Shown here: positions 28,052 to 36,912 of the stretch, one piece after another | How positions within the stretch are numbered: the stretch's first letter is position 1 | How the letters are laid out: each line of letters opens with the position of its first letter | Assembly: GCA_012103315.1 (NCBI GenBank) | Contig: WLWZ01000005.1 | Location: forward strand, 62,001-126,000 | Direction of reading: 5' to 3' | Length of the DNA: 64,000 nt | From: Alphaproteobacteria bacterium | GTDB taxonomy: Bacteria > Pseudomonadota > Alphaproteobacteria > MPNO01 > UBA2964 | The notes under the pieces: generated by a model | Databases searched by the model: none | The model's input: the letters and a program-made list of their open reading frames with translations, nothing else | What the model was told of the DNA's origin: nothing | Program-made: the position numbers and the translations under genes

Positions 28052-29608
28052 ATGTCGGCCGGTCCGTCAAATTATTTGATGCGAACAGTTAGATGGACGC
28101 TTAGCGCTATCAGTATTTTGATAGTCAATGGTTGTGCCAACGATATCGAAAAGCAAAAACGTCTGGAATCTGGACACATTCTAACAGTCGCCTTGGAGAA
28201 TCTTGCCGACCGGTATATCGAACCTATCCAACCCAGAGGAATGTCGATTAACGGTCTTAGAAAGCTAATCGCTATCGACCCGTCCTTAAGCATCGAAGAA
28301 ACAGAAACCGAAATTACATTCAATGCCAAGGGCTCACCCCTAACCCGATACAAATCGCCCGAAGACACAGATGTTCACGAATGGGCTGATCTGACTGTCA
28401 AACTTGTCAATCAAGCACGTGAACAATCATCGACACTCGCCCAACTAAGCGAGGAGGAAACGCACAAACTGTTACTTTCGGGCATCATCGAGGACACGGA
28501 CAAATACTCACGCTATCTGCCACCTAATGCCGCCGGTCGCAGCCGTGCGACACGAGATGGATTTGGGGGCATCGGCGTGGTCTTAGATCAAATGAATGAC
28601 CGCGTCATAATACGCGACGTCACGCCAAACAATCCTGCAGCCAAGGCCGGGCTTCGCGCAAAGGACGAGATTACCCATATCGATGGGAAATCAATCTTAG
28701 GGCTCTCCCTCAAACGTGTCGCCAAGCTATTGCGAGGCGAGGTCTCTAAACCTGTCGAAATTGGTGTTAGCCGTAAGGGTTCGGAAAACAACCTTTCATT
28801 CACGGTTATACGTGACCACGTCATTCGACAAAGCGTTGTCAGCCGACACACAGAGAATTTTCTGATCCTTCGCATCAAGTCTTTTAATCAGGGAACGGTA
28901 AGCACCCTTCGGAAATCGATCGTAAGGGCTGTCAAGGAAATGGGGAGCGGTCTTAAAGGAATCGTGCTTGACCTGAGAAACAACCCAGGTGGCTTACTTG
29001 ATCAGGCGATCGCCGTTGCCGATTTATTTATGGTCAACGGTCGCATCATTTCGACCAAAGGCCGTCACGCTGAAAGCAATCAAATATTCAACGCAACGCC
29101 CGGAGAAGTATTAGCAGGGATGCCGGTGGCAGTCTTGATCAACGGTCGATCTGCGTCAGCAGCTGAAATCGTTGCAGCAGCTTTGAGAGACTCGGGACGA
29201 GCCGCTCTTATCGGGTCAACATCTTATGGCAAAGGAACTGTACAAACGATCGTACGACTTCCCAACACAGCCGAATATCATTTGACCTGGGCCCGGATAT
29301 TAGCACCCTCCGGGCAAACGTTGGATTCCCAAGGAATTGTTCCCGTTATTTGTACAAACATTTCGCGGGTTCGCTTGAATGAATTAAAAACAGCTCTTGA
29401 TGAAAGTAGCGAAAATCTCACCGCAATACAGAACATATACCGACCGCAAGCGACATTACCGCACTATTCTAGAGAACGAAAATTGGCATGCCCACCGTCA
29501 TCCGTGCGGCCAATAGACGATTTAAAGACCGCCAAACTATTATTAATGAATAAGAAAATTTACCAGGCCACCATTGCACACCCACCGACAAACCTTGCGG
29601 AACGTTGA
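28052..29608 (+). CDS. S41 family carboxy-terminal processing protease with PDZ domain, probable lipoprotein
   Basis: The 518-residue product has an N-terminal hydrophobic stretch ending in a VNGC lipobox-like site (about residue 27), so it is probably tethered to a membrane. A PDZ domain follows (about 150-240: GFGGIGVVLDQ, AAKAGLRAKDEI, IDGKS). The S41 protease domain then has the catalytic Ser and Lys in INGRSASAAEIV and SYGKGTVQT. Family members cleave C-termini of periplasmic proteins. I choose the ATG at 28052, which follows GTGAGG; a TTG at 28031 is also in frame. It begins about 70 bases after rnr. Confidence 0.9.
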   Translation: MSAGPSNYLMRTVRWTLSAISILIVNGCANDIEKQKRLESGHILTVALENLADRYIEPIQPRGMSINGLRKLIAIDPSLSIEETETEITFNAKGSPLTRYKSPEDTDVHEWADLTVKLVNQAREQSSTLAQLSEEETHKLLLSGIIEDTDKYSRYLPPNAAGRSRATRDGFGGIGVVLDQMNDRVIIRDVTPNNPAAKAGLRAKDEITHIDGKSILGLSLKRVAKLLRGEVSKPVEIGVSRKGSENNLSFTVIRDHVIRQSVVSRHTENFLILRIKSFNQGTVSTLRKSIVRAVKEMGSGLKGIVLDLRNNPGGLLDQAIAVADLFMVNGRIISTKGRHAESNQIFNATPGEVLAGMPVAVLINGRSASAAEIVAAALRDSGRAALIGSTSYGKGTVQTIVRLPNTAEYHLTWARILAPSGQTLDSQGIVPVICTNISRVRLNELKTALDESSENLTAIQNIYRPQATLPHYSRERKLACPPSSVRPIDDLKTAKLLLMNKKIYQATIAHPPTNLAER

Positions 29609-29640
29609 ATTTATAGTCTGTCATTTACGGTGTGAAAAAC

Positions 29641-29668
29641 TTGACAGCGCGCATTTGTAGATTATGAT
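29641..29668 (+). promoter_or_regulatory. Sigma-70-type promoter of rpmG with overlapping inverted repeat
   Basis: TTGACA (29641-29646) and TATGAT (29663-29668) are spaced by 16 bases, close to consensus. An 8-base perfect inverted repeat (GCGCGCAT at 29647-29654 and ATGCGCGC at 29667-29674) covers the spacer and the -10 box. A regulator bound there would block the promoter. The predicted start site is about 30 bases before the rpmG ATG. Confidence 0.75.
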
Positions 29669-29704
29669 GCGCGCATCAGAATTTAGAGTACGGAGCCGAT
29701 TGTT

Positions 29705-29872
29705 ATGGCCAAGGCTAACTCGATACAAATTAAGCTCGTCAGCAGCGCTGACACTGGCTTTTATTACGTTACGCGTAAAAACCCGCGGACCCTCACCGAT
29801 AAGGTAGAAATGCGGAAATACGATCCCGTCGTGCGTAAACACGTGATGTTTAAGGAAGCTAAGATTAAATAG
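29705..29872 (+). CDS. rpmG: 50S ribosomal protein L33
   Basis: The 55-residue protein begins [14 protein letters not shown], continues through [13 protein letters not shown] and [10 protein letters not shown], and ends in [11 protein letters not shown], which is clearly L33. No Cys is present, so this is the zinc-independent form usual in alphaproteobacteria. It has a strong promoter (29641-29668), a CGGAG ribosome site and a perfect terminator (29892-29936), so it is a complete single-gene unit. It is part of the large ribosomal subunit near the E site. Confidence 0.97.
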   Translation: MAKANSIQIKLVSSADTGFYYVTRKNPRTLTDKVEMRKYDPVVRKHVMFKEAKIK

Positions 29873-29891
29873 AATCTGCACATTCTATCTC

Positions 29892-29936
29892 AATAAGAAA
29901 AGCCGCCCGGCATATTCCGAGGCGGCTTTTCTTATT
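29892..29936. terminator. Bidirectional intrinsic terminator
   Basis: A perfect 16-bp stem (29892-29907 with 29921-29936) closes a 13-base loop. The GC-rich core (GCCGCC/GGCGGC) is flanked by A-rich and T-rich outer parts, so it terminates in both directions. It separates rpmG from the convergent pleD gene. Confidence 0.92.
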
Positions 29937-29959
29937 GCCGTCTGACAATGTGACGTCAA

Positions 29960-31420
29960 TCAGCCTGCCACACGTTCCGGAGACGTCGAACGTTCTGGAG
30001 ACGGAAGAGTATCGTGAACGGGCTCACCAGGGTCAGGTAAGGACGTGCAAGCATTTGCTATCATGACCTTATTTCGTCCCGTACGTTTTGCTTCATAAAG
30101 CGCGGCATCGGCATGTCGGAGCATGTTTTCAAGACCGCTCTCGCCCGCTAGAAAACATGCTACGCCGATACTCACCGTTATATCCAAGCCCGCGTCGACA
30201 CTTGATACAACAATAGGCGTTTCCGAAATAGATAAGCAGAGCCTTTCGGCAGCAGCAGCGGCCGCGGCAAGGGACGAATCCGGCAGTAAAACAACAAACT
30301 CTTCACCACCTAAGCGAACAGCAGTATCAAACCCCCTCAAATTACTTTGTATTCGTTTTGCAACGATCTGCAAGATTTCATCGCCCGCTTCATGGCCATG
30401 AGTGTCATTGACGTTTTTGAAGTGATCAATATCCAATATCAAGGCAGAGATTGGCTTTCCAACTTCCGCCATTCGGGCATTAATTCGTTCAAAATGGGAC
30501 TCAAGGTACCGCCTATTATACATCCCAGTAAGACTATCTGTAACGGCAGCGTTAACGCTAAATGTATAGTTTTCACGAAGACGTTCTTCGTAACGCCGGC
30601 GGCTAATTTGGGTCCGCGACCGTGAGATCAATTCGTCGCGTTCAATTGGACGAACGAGGTAGTCATTTACACCGAGTTCCAACGCTTTTGCGAGCCGACC
30701 GTCGGCGTTATCAGCCACCATGATTAGAATTGGTCGATGCCGCGTTTCTGGCTCAGAGCGCATTTGAGAACACAATCGCAAGGCATCTTGATCTCGATTG
30801 CCATCGCTGATCAGCACGAGGTCGTAGTCCTTCTCCTTAGCCAGGGAGAGCGCTTGCTCGTCATTTTCAGCAAGTTCAACCGCGTGTCCTTGAAATGACA
30901 AGGTTTCAGTTACCAGGTCGCGATCATACATGCCTTCGGCAACCACTAAAACTGACCCTGGCGCATTTTGATCGATACCATTTTGTGCTGCATCGGTGAC
31001 TCCGAGCTCTACCGCCGTTGCTTCACGGGCTCGCCATTCGTCGCTCGCCCGTTTAAGCCGAACCAACGATCTAATTCTGGCAAATAGCGCGACATCATTA
31101 ACGGGTTTCGTCAGGAAATCGTCTGCACCAACTTCAAGACCACGCACCCGGTCCCTTACTTCATTTAGCGCCGTAACCATAACGACGGGAATATGTGCAG
31201 TAACTGGATTGCTCTTCAAACGGCTGCAGACTTCGTAGCCATCCATACCTGGCATCATAACATCGAGAAGAATGATATCCGGAATATGATCTTCCGCGAC
31301 CACGAGGGCGCTGGGACCGTCGATAGCCGTAAGGACCTCGTAATACTCTACGAGCAGCTTTGCCTCGAGAAGCTTTACATTTACAGGGGTGTCATCGACA
31401 ACTAAGACACGAGCGGACAT
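29960..31420 (-). CDS. pleD: Response regulator diguanylate cyclase, PleD-type (REC-REC-GGDEF)
   Basis: PleD makes cyclic di-GMP when phosphorylated and drives polar development in Caulobacter. The 486-residue protein has two receiver domains (about 1-125 and 155-270) and a GGDEF domain (about 290-460). The first receiver has the acceptor Asp53 in LLDVMMPGMDG, while the second lacks a matching acceptor motif, as in PleD. The active site is GGEEF, preceded by RGFD, an RxxD product-inhibition site at the proper distance. It lies 26 bases after divK, the classic divK-pleD operon order. Confidence 0.95.
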   Translation of the reverse strand: MSARVLVVDDTPVNVKLLEAKLLVEYYEVLTAIDGPSALVVAEDHIPDIILLDVMMPGMDGYEVCSRLKSNPVTAHIPVVMVTALNEVRDRVRGLEVGADDFLTKPVNDVALFARIRSLVRLKRASDEWRAREATAVELGVTDAAQNGIDQNAPGSVLVVAEGMYDRDLVTETLSFQGHAVELAENDEQALSLAKEKDYDLVLISDGNRDQDALRLCSQMRSEPETRHRPILIMVADNADGRLAKALELGVNDYLVRPIERDELISRSRTQISRRRYEERLRENYTFSVNAAVTDSLTGMYNRRYLESHFERINARMAEVGKPISALILDIDHFKNVNDTHGHEAGDEILQIVAKRIQSNLRGFDTAVRLGGEEFVVLLPDSSLAAAAAAAERLCLSISETPIVVSSVDAGLDITVSIGVACFLAGESGLENMLRHADAALYEAKRTGRNKVMIANACTSLPDPGEPVHDTLPSPERSTSPERVAG

Positions 31421-31446
31421 CTTGGATCAAAGCTCCGGTAAATTGT

Positions 31447-31815
31447 TTAGTCGATAACTTTTTCGATGGTCTCAAGAAAAGTCGAAACAGAAATTGGCTT
31501 TGCGATATATGCTTCGCACCCCCCGTTTCGAATTTTCTCTTCGTCACCTTTCATTGCAAATGCTGTAACGGCAATTACGGGAATGTCCCGAAGATCGTCG
31601 TCTTCTTTGATCCATTTCGTGACCTCCAGACCCGAGACCTCGGGAAGCTGGATATCCATCAAAATAAGGTCTGGTCTATGAGCCCGCGCAAGACCGAGCG
31701 CTTCCCGACCATCTTTGGTCTGGAAAGTCTCGTATCCGTGGACCTCAAGCAAATCATGAAAAAGCTTCATATTTAGCTCGTTGTCTTCAACGATAAGAAT
31801 CTTCTTGGGACCCAT
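31447..31815 (-). CDS. divK: Single-domain response regulator DivK
   Basis: DivK is a cell-cycle regulator that controls the CckA-CtrA pathway in alphaproteobacteria. The 122-residue protein is a single receiver domain with the acidic pair Glu10-Asp11, acceptor Asp54 ([13 protein letters not shown]) and Lys near residue 106 (YIAKPIS). No output domain is present. It is the first gene of the divK-pleD unit. The 184 bases upstream, shared with the divergent ROK gene, contain no clear CtrA box by eye. Confidence 0.95.
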   Translation of the reverse strand: MGPKKILIVEDNELNMKLFHDLLEVHGYETFQTKDGREALGLARAHRPDLILMDIQLPEVSGLEVTKWIKEDDDLRDIPVIAVTAFAMKGDEEKIRNGGCEAYIAKPISVSTFLETIEKVID

Positions 31816-31935
31816 ACTTCCACCATCGCACCAAACTTCGACCTTTATGGCTTAAAGTCGTGCATTTACAAACTGAATTTTGGGGCAAAAAGGTTAACAA
31901 GCTATGATCACCAGTAACAGCATCGCCCTTCGAAC

Positions 31936-31957
31936 AGACATTCGAACGCAAATGTCT
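31936..31957. promoter_or_regulatory. Inverted repeat upstream of the ROK kinase gene
   Basis: AGACATT (31936-31942) and AATGTCT (31951-31957) form a 7-bp inverted repeat with an eight-base spacer, about 45 bases before the start of the ROK gene. Two TTCGAA palindromes (31929-31934 and 31941-31946) overlap it. This may be an operator for a sugar-responsive regulator, but no regulator gene is adjacent. Confidence 0.35.
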
Positions 31958-31999
31958 TAAAATTTGTGAAGTTCTGTATGCTAACAGGAAACGTTTACT

Positions 32000-32899
32000 A
32001 TGCGAATTGGGGTCGATTTAGGGGGCACAAAGATTGAGTTTATTGCCCTCTCAGATGACGGTACGCTTTTGGCTGGAAACCGAATTCCTGCGCCTCAAAA
32101 TAATTATCAAGACACTTTAACGGCAATTAAGGAGGGCGTCCTTACCCTCGAAAAATCTCTTAAACTAACTGGTAGCGTTGGTGTTGGTATACCGGGAACC
32201 GTGTCGTCCCATACCGGCCGCATCAAAGGTGCAAATCCTACTTGGCTTATCGGTAAACCAATCGATATCGACCTCCAAAATGAATTAAACCGTCCGATCC
32301 GCGTCGCAAATGACGCTAATTGTTTTACCCTCTCGGAAGCCATCGATGGTGCTGGGGCTGATTACAATAATGTCTTCGGTGTAATATTGGGTACTGGTGT
32401 CGGGGGCGGCTTGGTTGTTAATAACCAGTCTATATCTGGAGCGAATGGAATGGCGGGTGAATGGGGCCATTCTCCCCAGCCAAGAAATTCTGAGAATAGT
32501 ACTTCCCAGCGACCGTGTTACTGCGGCAAGAAAGATTGCGTTGAAACCTACCTATCGGGCCCAGGCTTCTCGAAAAGTTTTTACGATCTAAGTGGATTAT
32601 CGCTTTCCCCCCAAGAAATTATGGAGCGCGTTAGATCCGGTGACCAAGTCGCGAATTCGGTTATGTCAGCCTATGAATACCACCTTGCCAGAGGGTTAGC
32701 CGGTGTAATCAACCTCCTAGATCCTGATGTAATAATATTAGGGGGTGGATTATCCAACATCGAAAGATTATACGAAACAGTACCTGTTTTGTGGCAAGAT
32801 TGGTGTTTTTCTGATCACATCGACACACCCCTAAAGCCACCTAAACACGGGGATTCGAGCGGTGTTCGGGGCGCCGCCTGGTTATGGCCAATTGAATAA
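32000..32899 (+). CDS. ROK family sugar kinase (fructokinase / N-acetylhexosamine kinase type)
   Basis: This 299-residue protein has the ATP-binding GVDLGGTKIEF at its N-terminus, the catalytic NDANC segment (about residue 103), GTGVGGG, and the ROK zinc cluster CYCGKKDCVETYLSGP (about 174-189). No DNA-binding domain is present, so it is a kinase and not a repressor. Fructose, glucose, mannose and N-acetylglucosamine are all possible substrates; the sequence does not decide. It starts at an ATG with a CAGGAAA site. It ends seven bases from the convergent EipB-like gene. Confidence 0.9.
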   Translation: MRIGVDLGGTKIEFIALSDDGTLLAGNRIPAPQNNYQDTLTAIKEGVLTLEKSLKLTGSVGVGIPGTVSSHTGRIKGANPTWLIGKPIDIDLQNELNRPIRVANDANCFTLSEAIDGAGADYNNVFGVILGTGVGGGLVVNNQSISGANGMAGEWGHSPQPRNSENSTSQRPCYCGKKDCVETYLSGPGFSKSFYDLSGLSLSPQEIMERVRSGDQVANSVMSAYEYHLARGLAGVINLLDPDVIILGGGLSNIERLYETVPVLWQDWCFSDHIDTPLKPPKHGDSSGVRGAAWLWPIE

Positions 32900-32905
32900 A
32901 GTTTT

Positions 32906-33751
32906 TCAACGCTTGCAGTCTGCCATTTTCGACATTTCTAATCGTACCAACTCGGCCCGAATAACGAACTCCTCAAAGTCCATTAGAAACTTGTCAGCGA
33001 CACCATTTTTATAAATCGTCATATTGATCTCATGATCAGGCACTGTTTTAGTACTGTCGCGTCGAAAATATGCTAAGCCGACTGACCAGGATTTCTCGCT
33101 GCGCATTGAGGGCGGCAAGATCTTAGAAGGGTTTTTAAGACCTTTTGCTCTCCCAATTACCGCGTTCACAAGGTAAAGCCCCGTCGTGTCCATTCCGTCG
33201 AAGACATTGCGAGATACAAAAGTTGGGGCCTTTTTGTCTGTCATCGCCTCGATGATCACCTGCGAGTGGGCTATTGGAAATAACGTCCCTTGAGGAAGCG
33301 ACAGCTTCCTTTTTTTAGGTTTCACAAAATCGACGCGACCAAACCCGCCACCTAAAGGCATACGGGCAATACCGGAAATCTGCTCATTCTCCGAGTCGTT
33401 GGTGGTATGACGAACATCAAAATTATATTGTCGACCGTCGGAAGCTTCCCAAGTCGTGGCTGAAGTAGCCAAGCGCAGATTACCTTCCTCGTTTTTTAGA
33501 ATGTCGATAATTGACCGATAATCAAACGTCCATCCGGTGCAGGCATTCTGCCAATCAACAGCCATCTCACCACTGACGCCGACTACGTCACCCGAGGCGG
33601 GTGCCGATGCCAATGTTAAACGATAAAGAGCTCTATGAGCGGCAAACTCCACCGCTATAGCGCTTCCGGTCAGGCAAATCGCTACCACGACTGATGTTAA
33701 ATTCAAACAAATACGGAACAAATTCAGCACCCGACTAATCAGTAGATACAA
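32906..33751 (-). CDS. eipB: EipB-type periplasmic envelope integrity protein (DUF1849)
   Basis: EipB of Brucella is a beta-spiral periplasmic protein needed for envelope integrity. This 281-residue protein has a signal peptide (hydrophobic stretch at about 16-33, ending near SAIA), then the family opening AAHRALYRLTLA, the GEMAVDWQNACTGWTFDYRS block with one conserved Cys, and a second Cys at the end (MADCKR), matching the disulfide seen in EipB. The start is uncertain: a TTG at 33751 or a GTG at 33730. It is convergent with the ROK gene and divergent from the GGDEF-like gene. Confidence 0.85.
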   Translation of the reverse strand: MYLLISRVLNLFRICLNLTSVVVAICLTGSAIAVEFAAHRALYRLTLASAPASGDVVGVSGEMAVDWQNACTGWTFDYRSIIDILKNEEGNLRLATSATTWEASDGRQYNFDVRHTTNDSENEQISGIARMPLGGGFGRVDFVKPKKRKLSLPQGTLFPIAHSQVIIEAMTDKKAPTFVSRNVFDGMDTTGLYLVNAVIGRAKGLKNPSKILPPSMRSEKSWSVGLAYFRRDSTKTVPDHEINMTIYKNGVADKFLMDFEEFVIRAELVRLEMSKMADCKR

Positions 33752-33957
33752 CGTGCTCTACAGGGATTTTCGGAAGTATCTCATGCGACGTATGCCGGCG
33801 CAAAGCATGCCTGAAAATATTGCCGCTTAACCGGCAATAATTGCCTAATTGGCAGAATTCTCTTTCCCACCCCTGCCATAAGAATCTGATTTAACGTTGT
33901 TTTCCTGTGGCACAGACCTTGCATATCTGAAGTTAGGTTTATTTTGCTTTCAAACGT

Positions 33958-34536
33958 ATGAGTAATCAAAGAGTAGAATTTATGGACACGATCATGGCAC
34001 CCCAATTAGCCAGCGATTCGGCACTTTCAGAAAGAATCGATGGTCTATCAGAACATTTGATCAAAAATCTTCCAAATAACGAAGATTTGCGTGAGCGTGC
34101 TATTGTTGAGCGCGCTTTACAATATGCCACTGAAACCGAACAACAAATCGCGGCTCAGCGTGAAAGGATTGCTGAACTTGAAAGCCTGTCGTCCACTGAA
34201 CCTTTAACAAATTTGCCGAACCGCCGTGGTTTCGAAGGCCAATTCAACAGAGTCATTGCGCGCGCGCGGCGATTTGGTGAAACGGGTGTCGTTGGAACAT
34301 TTCCTGATCTGTTAGTTGCAAGAAAATCCGCAGCTGCCGTGGCGCCACAAAAGACGTTAATTGTGACGGCCGTCGTTGATGGCGATGTCGTTTACAAAGC
34401 TACGTCGCTGCCGTTTGGCATTGCCGCCGCTGAAAGCAAGAAAGATACATTTGTCCGGTCTGAAACCCCCCACGTTTCGTTGGTGCCGGTTTGTCCGGAG
34501 TGGATGCAAGATGACAAATGTATCGTGATATATTAG
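33958..34536 (+). CDS. Truncated GGDEF-type protein with a foreign C-terminal tail
   Basis: The 192-residue protein has a helical N-terminus and a coiled segment (about 45-80) leading into TEPLTNLPNRRGFEGQF and RVIARARRFGETG, which is the opening of a GGDEF domain. The sequence then departs completely at residue 110: no GG(D/E)EF active site follows. The tail starts VVGTFPDLLVARKS and continues with a DGDVVYKATSLPFG strand, which looks like part of a SPOR-type domain. The switch point coincides with a 26-base sequence (34287-34312) repeated in inverted orientation in the facing lipoprotein gene. It cannot make cyclic di-GMP. The frame has no interruption and no other frame restores GGDEF. Confidence 0.65.
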   Translation: MSNQRVEFMDTIMAPQLASDSALSERIDGLSEHLIKNLPNNEDLRERAIVERALQYATETEQQIAAQRERIAELESLSSTEPLTNLPNRRGFEGQFNRVIARARRFGETGVVGTFPDLLVARKSAAAVAPQKTLIVTAVVDGDVVYKATSLPFGIAAAESKKDTFVRSETPHVSLVPVCPEWMQDDKCIVIY

Positions 34537-34596
34537 GCAATAAATTTATGATCGCAGGTCGACGAAACATACAGATCAGGAAATGTTCCAACGACA
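34287..34596. repeat. Candidate invertible segment bounded by 26-bp inverted repeats
   Basis: Positions 34287-34312 and 34571-34596 are exact reverse complements over 26 bases (TGTCGTTGGAACATTTCC... on the plus strand). Each lies inside a convergent gene and is read in the same frame, as VVGTFPDL. The 258 bases between them contain the two 3' ends, whose stop codons overlap at 34533-34536. Inversion would exchange the tails in frame. A further 12-bp inverted repeat (34444-34455 with 34513-34524) lies inside. No recombinase gene is visible in the window. Confidence 0.6.
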
Positions 34597-34943
34597 ACAA
34601 CCCACCTATCAGTGGGCTTCTTGATGTATTTTTTTCCGCCACGGTGGGTTTTCGCACCCTCCAACCGCATTGTTGTCTCTTTACCGGTGTCGGCAATGGG
34701 CATGGACTTTAAATCAATCTTCTTGGAACGCCCATCGCTCTCGCACACTTGCCCCTTGGTTACCCCATGTAAAAGCTGGCAATCACGCCCTGCTACAGCG
34801 GAGACAGCGTGGTCAGTCACCGTTTTTCCAGTTTTCATAAAGGATGCGCTTTCAACAGCGTACCCGGCTAGGGTCAAGGCCGATGGTACCGCACACGCGG
34901 ATAGAAAAAAGGGCAGCAATAAAAGTGTAATAAAACGCTTCAT
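34533..34943 (-). CDS. Short lipoprotein with truncated SPOR-like end
   Basis: The 136-residue product starts at the ATG at 34943 behind a GGAAGAG site; a longer frame upstream lacks a signal. It has a lipoprotein signal with lipobox LSAC at about residue 17, then a hydrophobic Ala-rich stretch, then a GRDCQLLHGVTKGQVC segment with a Cys pair. Near the C-terminus RWVVVVGTFPDL looks like the first strand of a SPOR-type domain, but the protein ends after only a further dozen residues (YVSSTCDHKFIA). The missing remainder of such a domain appears to be on the other strand, in the tail of the 33958-34536 gene. I do not recognise a named family. Confidence 0.7.
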   Translation of the reverse strand: MKRFITLLLLPFFLSACAVPSALTLAGYAVESASFMKTGKTVTDHAVSAVAGRDCQLLHGVTKGQVCESDGRSKKIDLKSMPIADTGKETTMRLEGAKTHRGGKKYIKKPTDRWVVVVGTFPDLYVSSTCDHKFIA

Positions 34944-35061
34944 GGTACTCTTCCAGATATCACCAAAATTTTGTTGGAAACCTGAAATAGAGTACCGACA
35001 AACCACCAACAAACCGTCAACAAACGATTGAGTTTGCTAGAAAATTGATCGGATATTTGGG

Positions 35062-36846
35062 TTAATCTTCCTTGGTTGGCGGCATCACAACCCGGATATG
35101 TAGCTCCTCGAGATGTCCTTCGTCGACGACCGCCGGGGCACTCATCATCAGATCTTGTGCCTGTTGTGTCATCGGGAACATAGTTACTTCGCGGATGTTT
35201 TGCTCACCGGCCAACAGCATTACAATACGATCAATGCCAGGCGCTGAACCGCCATGCGGCGGCGCACCATACTTCAAGGCATTAATCATACCGCTAAACC
35301 GAGTATCAACTTCATTCTGATCGTACCCAGCAATATCAAATGCTTTGTACATGATTTCGGGCAGATGGTTCCGAATTGCACCACTGGAAAGTTCAATGCC
35401 ATTACAAACGATGTCGTATTGATAGGCTTTAATCGTAAGAGGATCATCGTTCTCTAGTGCCTCAATTCCGCCCTGTGGCATCGAGAACGGATTATGGCTA
35501 AATTCGATCTTGCCCGTACGCTCATCGCGCTCGTACATCGGATAATCGACGATCCAACAAAAATCGAACCGGTCTTCATCAATAAGGCTAAGCTCTGCCC
35601 CAATTCTATCACGCGCCTGCCCGGCAAACCTTGAGGCTTCCGCTTCAGAACCACAGGCGAAAAAGACGGCATCACCGTCATCTACACCAGTCGTCGCTTT
35701 CAAGGCTTCCGTGCGATCAGCATCAAGAAACTTTGCAATTGGCCCCTTCCCTTCACCATCACCAAAGATGATATAACCGAGACCACCAGCACCCTCAGCA
35801 CGAGCCCAATCGTTGAGCTTATCAAAGAAGCTGCGGGGCATCTCAGCGCCCCCTGGCGCTGGTATCGCCCGAACAACAGCCCCTTTTTCAATTTGTGAAG
35901 CAAAAATCTTAAAGTCAGTCCCCTGCCAAATGTCGGTGACGTCGGTCATCACAATGGGATTTCTTAGATCAGGTTTGTCAGATCCATATTTCAGCATTGA
36001 TTCCGCGTAGGGAATTCGTGGAAACGGCAACGGGGTTACTTTCTTACCACCACCAAATTCTTCGAATATCCCATGTAACACAGGCTCAATGGCGTCAAAA
36101 ACATCATCCTGCGTCACAAACGACATTTCGATATCCAGCTGATAGAACTCGCCGGGTGACCGGTCTGCACGCGCGTCTTCATCACGAAAGCACGGCGCAA
36201 TCTGGAAATAACGATCAAAGCCTGCAACCATGATTAACTGTTTAAACTGCTGTGGCGCCTGGGGAAGTGCGTAAAAGTTCCCGGGGTGTAGGCGGCTTGG
36301 CACCAAGAAGTCCCGCGCGCCTTCAGGAGACGTTGATGTCAGGATCGGAGTCTGAAACTCGGTAAAACCTTGATCCGTCATACGCCGACGAATGCTCGAC
36401 ACAACGTCTGACCGCAATTTGATATTGCGATGCAGTCTTTCGCGACGGAGATCAAGAAAACGATACCGCAGGCGAGTTTCTTCTCCATAATCCTGATCCG
36501 AATTCACTTGAAGTGGTAACTGGTCTGCTGGCCCTAACACCTCAATTTCAGCTATGACCAACTCAATCTCACCCGTGGGTAAGTTCGAATTAATGGTGTC
36601 ATCACTGCGGCGAACAATTTCTCCAGTTACGCAAATTACAGATTCAAGCCGGAGCGTCTCGATTTCAGGAAAAACCGGGCTCGACACATCAACAACGCAT
36701 TGTGTGATTCCGAAGTGATCTCGTAGATCGACGAACAATAGATTCCCATGATCACGTTTTCTGTGAATCCAGCCAGACAGGCGCGCTGTTGCGCCGGAAT
36801 CAGCCATTCGTAAAGCGTCGCAATTATGTGTTCTGTATCGATGCAT
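35062..36846 (-). CDS. aspS: Aspartyl-tRNA synthetase
   Basis: AspS charges tRNA(Asp). The 594-residue protein has the N-terminal anticodon-binding OB fold (starting MHRYRTHNC), class II motif 2 ([15 protein letters not shown]), the bacterial GAD insertion domain and motif 3 ([15 protein letters not shown]). I place the start at 36846, where family homology begins; the 11 codons before it do not match. Because a complete gatCAB is present in this window, this enzyme may be the non-discriminating type that also charges tRNA(Asn). That depends on whether the genome has asnS. It is divergent from rnd. Confidence 0.95.
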   Translation of the reverse strand: MHRYRTHNCDALRMADSGATARLSGWIHRKRDHGNLLFVDLRDHFGITQCVVDVSSPVFPEIETLRLESVICVTGEIVRRSDDTINSNLPTGEIELVIAEIEVLGPADQLPLQVNSDQDYGEETRLRYRFLDLRRERLHRNIKLRSDVVSSIRRRMTDQGFTEFQTPILTSTSPEGARDFLVPSRLHPGNFYALPQAPQQFKQLIMVAGFDRYFQIAPCFRDEDARADRSPGEFYQLDIEMSFVTQDDVFDAIEPVLHGIFEEFGGGKKVTPLPFPRIPYAESMLKYGSDKPDLRNPIVMTDVTDIWQGTDFKIFASQIEKGAVVRAIPAPGGAEMPRSFFDKLNDWARAEGAGGLGYIIFGDGEGKGPIAKFLDADRTEALKATTGVDDGDAVFFACGSEAEASRFAGQARDRIGAELSLIDEDRFDFCWIVDYPMYERDERTGKIEFSHNPFSMPQGGIEALENDDPLTIKAYQYDIVCNGIELSSGAIRNHLPEIMYKAFDIAGYDQNEVDTRFSGMINALKYGAPPHGGSAPGIDRIVMLLAGEQNIREVTMFPMTQQAQDLMMSAPAVVDEGHLEELHIRVVMPPTKED

Positions 36847-36912
36847 TGAGTTCCCCACCGGGCAAAAAGAAAACGCCAAACCAGCGGGGGAATGGCCACA
36901 GAATAGCTTATC

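Noticed and set aside
31816..31999. CtrA-type TTAA-N7-TTAA box before divK
   Set aside because: TTAA occurs, but no pair with the right spacing was found by eye.
33781..34005. Minus-strand frame between the EipB-like and GGDEF-like genes
   Set aside because: Composition looks random, there is no ribosome site, and it runs into the well-started plus-strand gene.
34280..34540. A simple frameshift hiding a complete GGDEF domain
   Set aside because: I read the plus strand after residue 109 and no GG(D/E)EF or other cyclase block appears, so the departure is a sequence replacement and not a frameshift.
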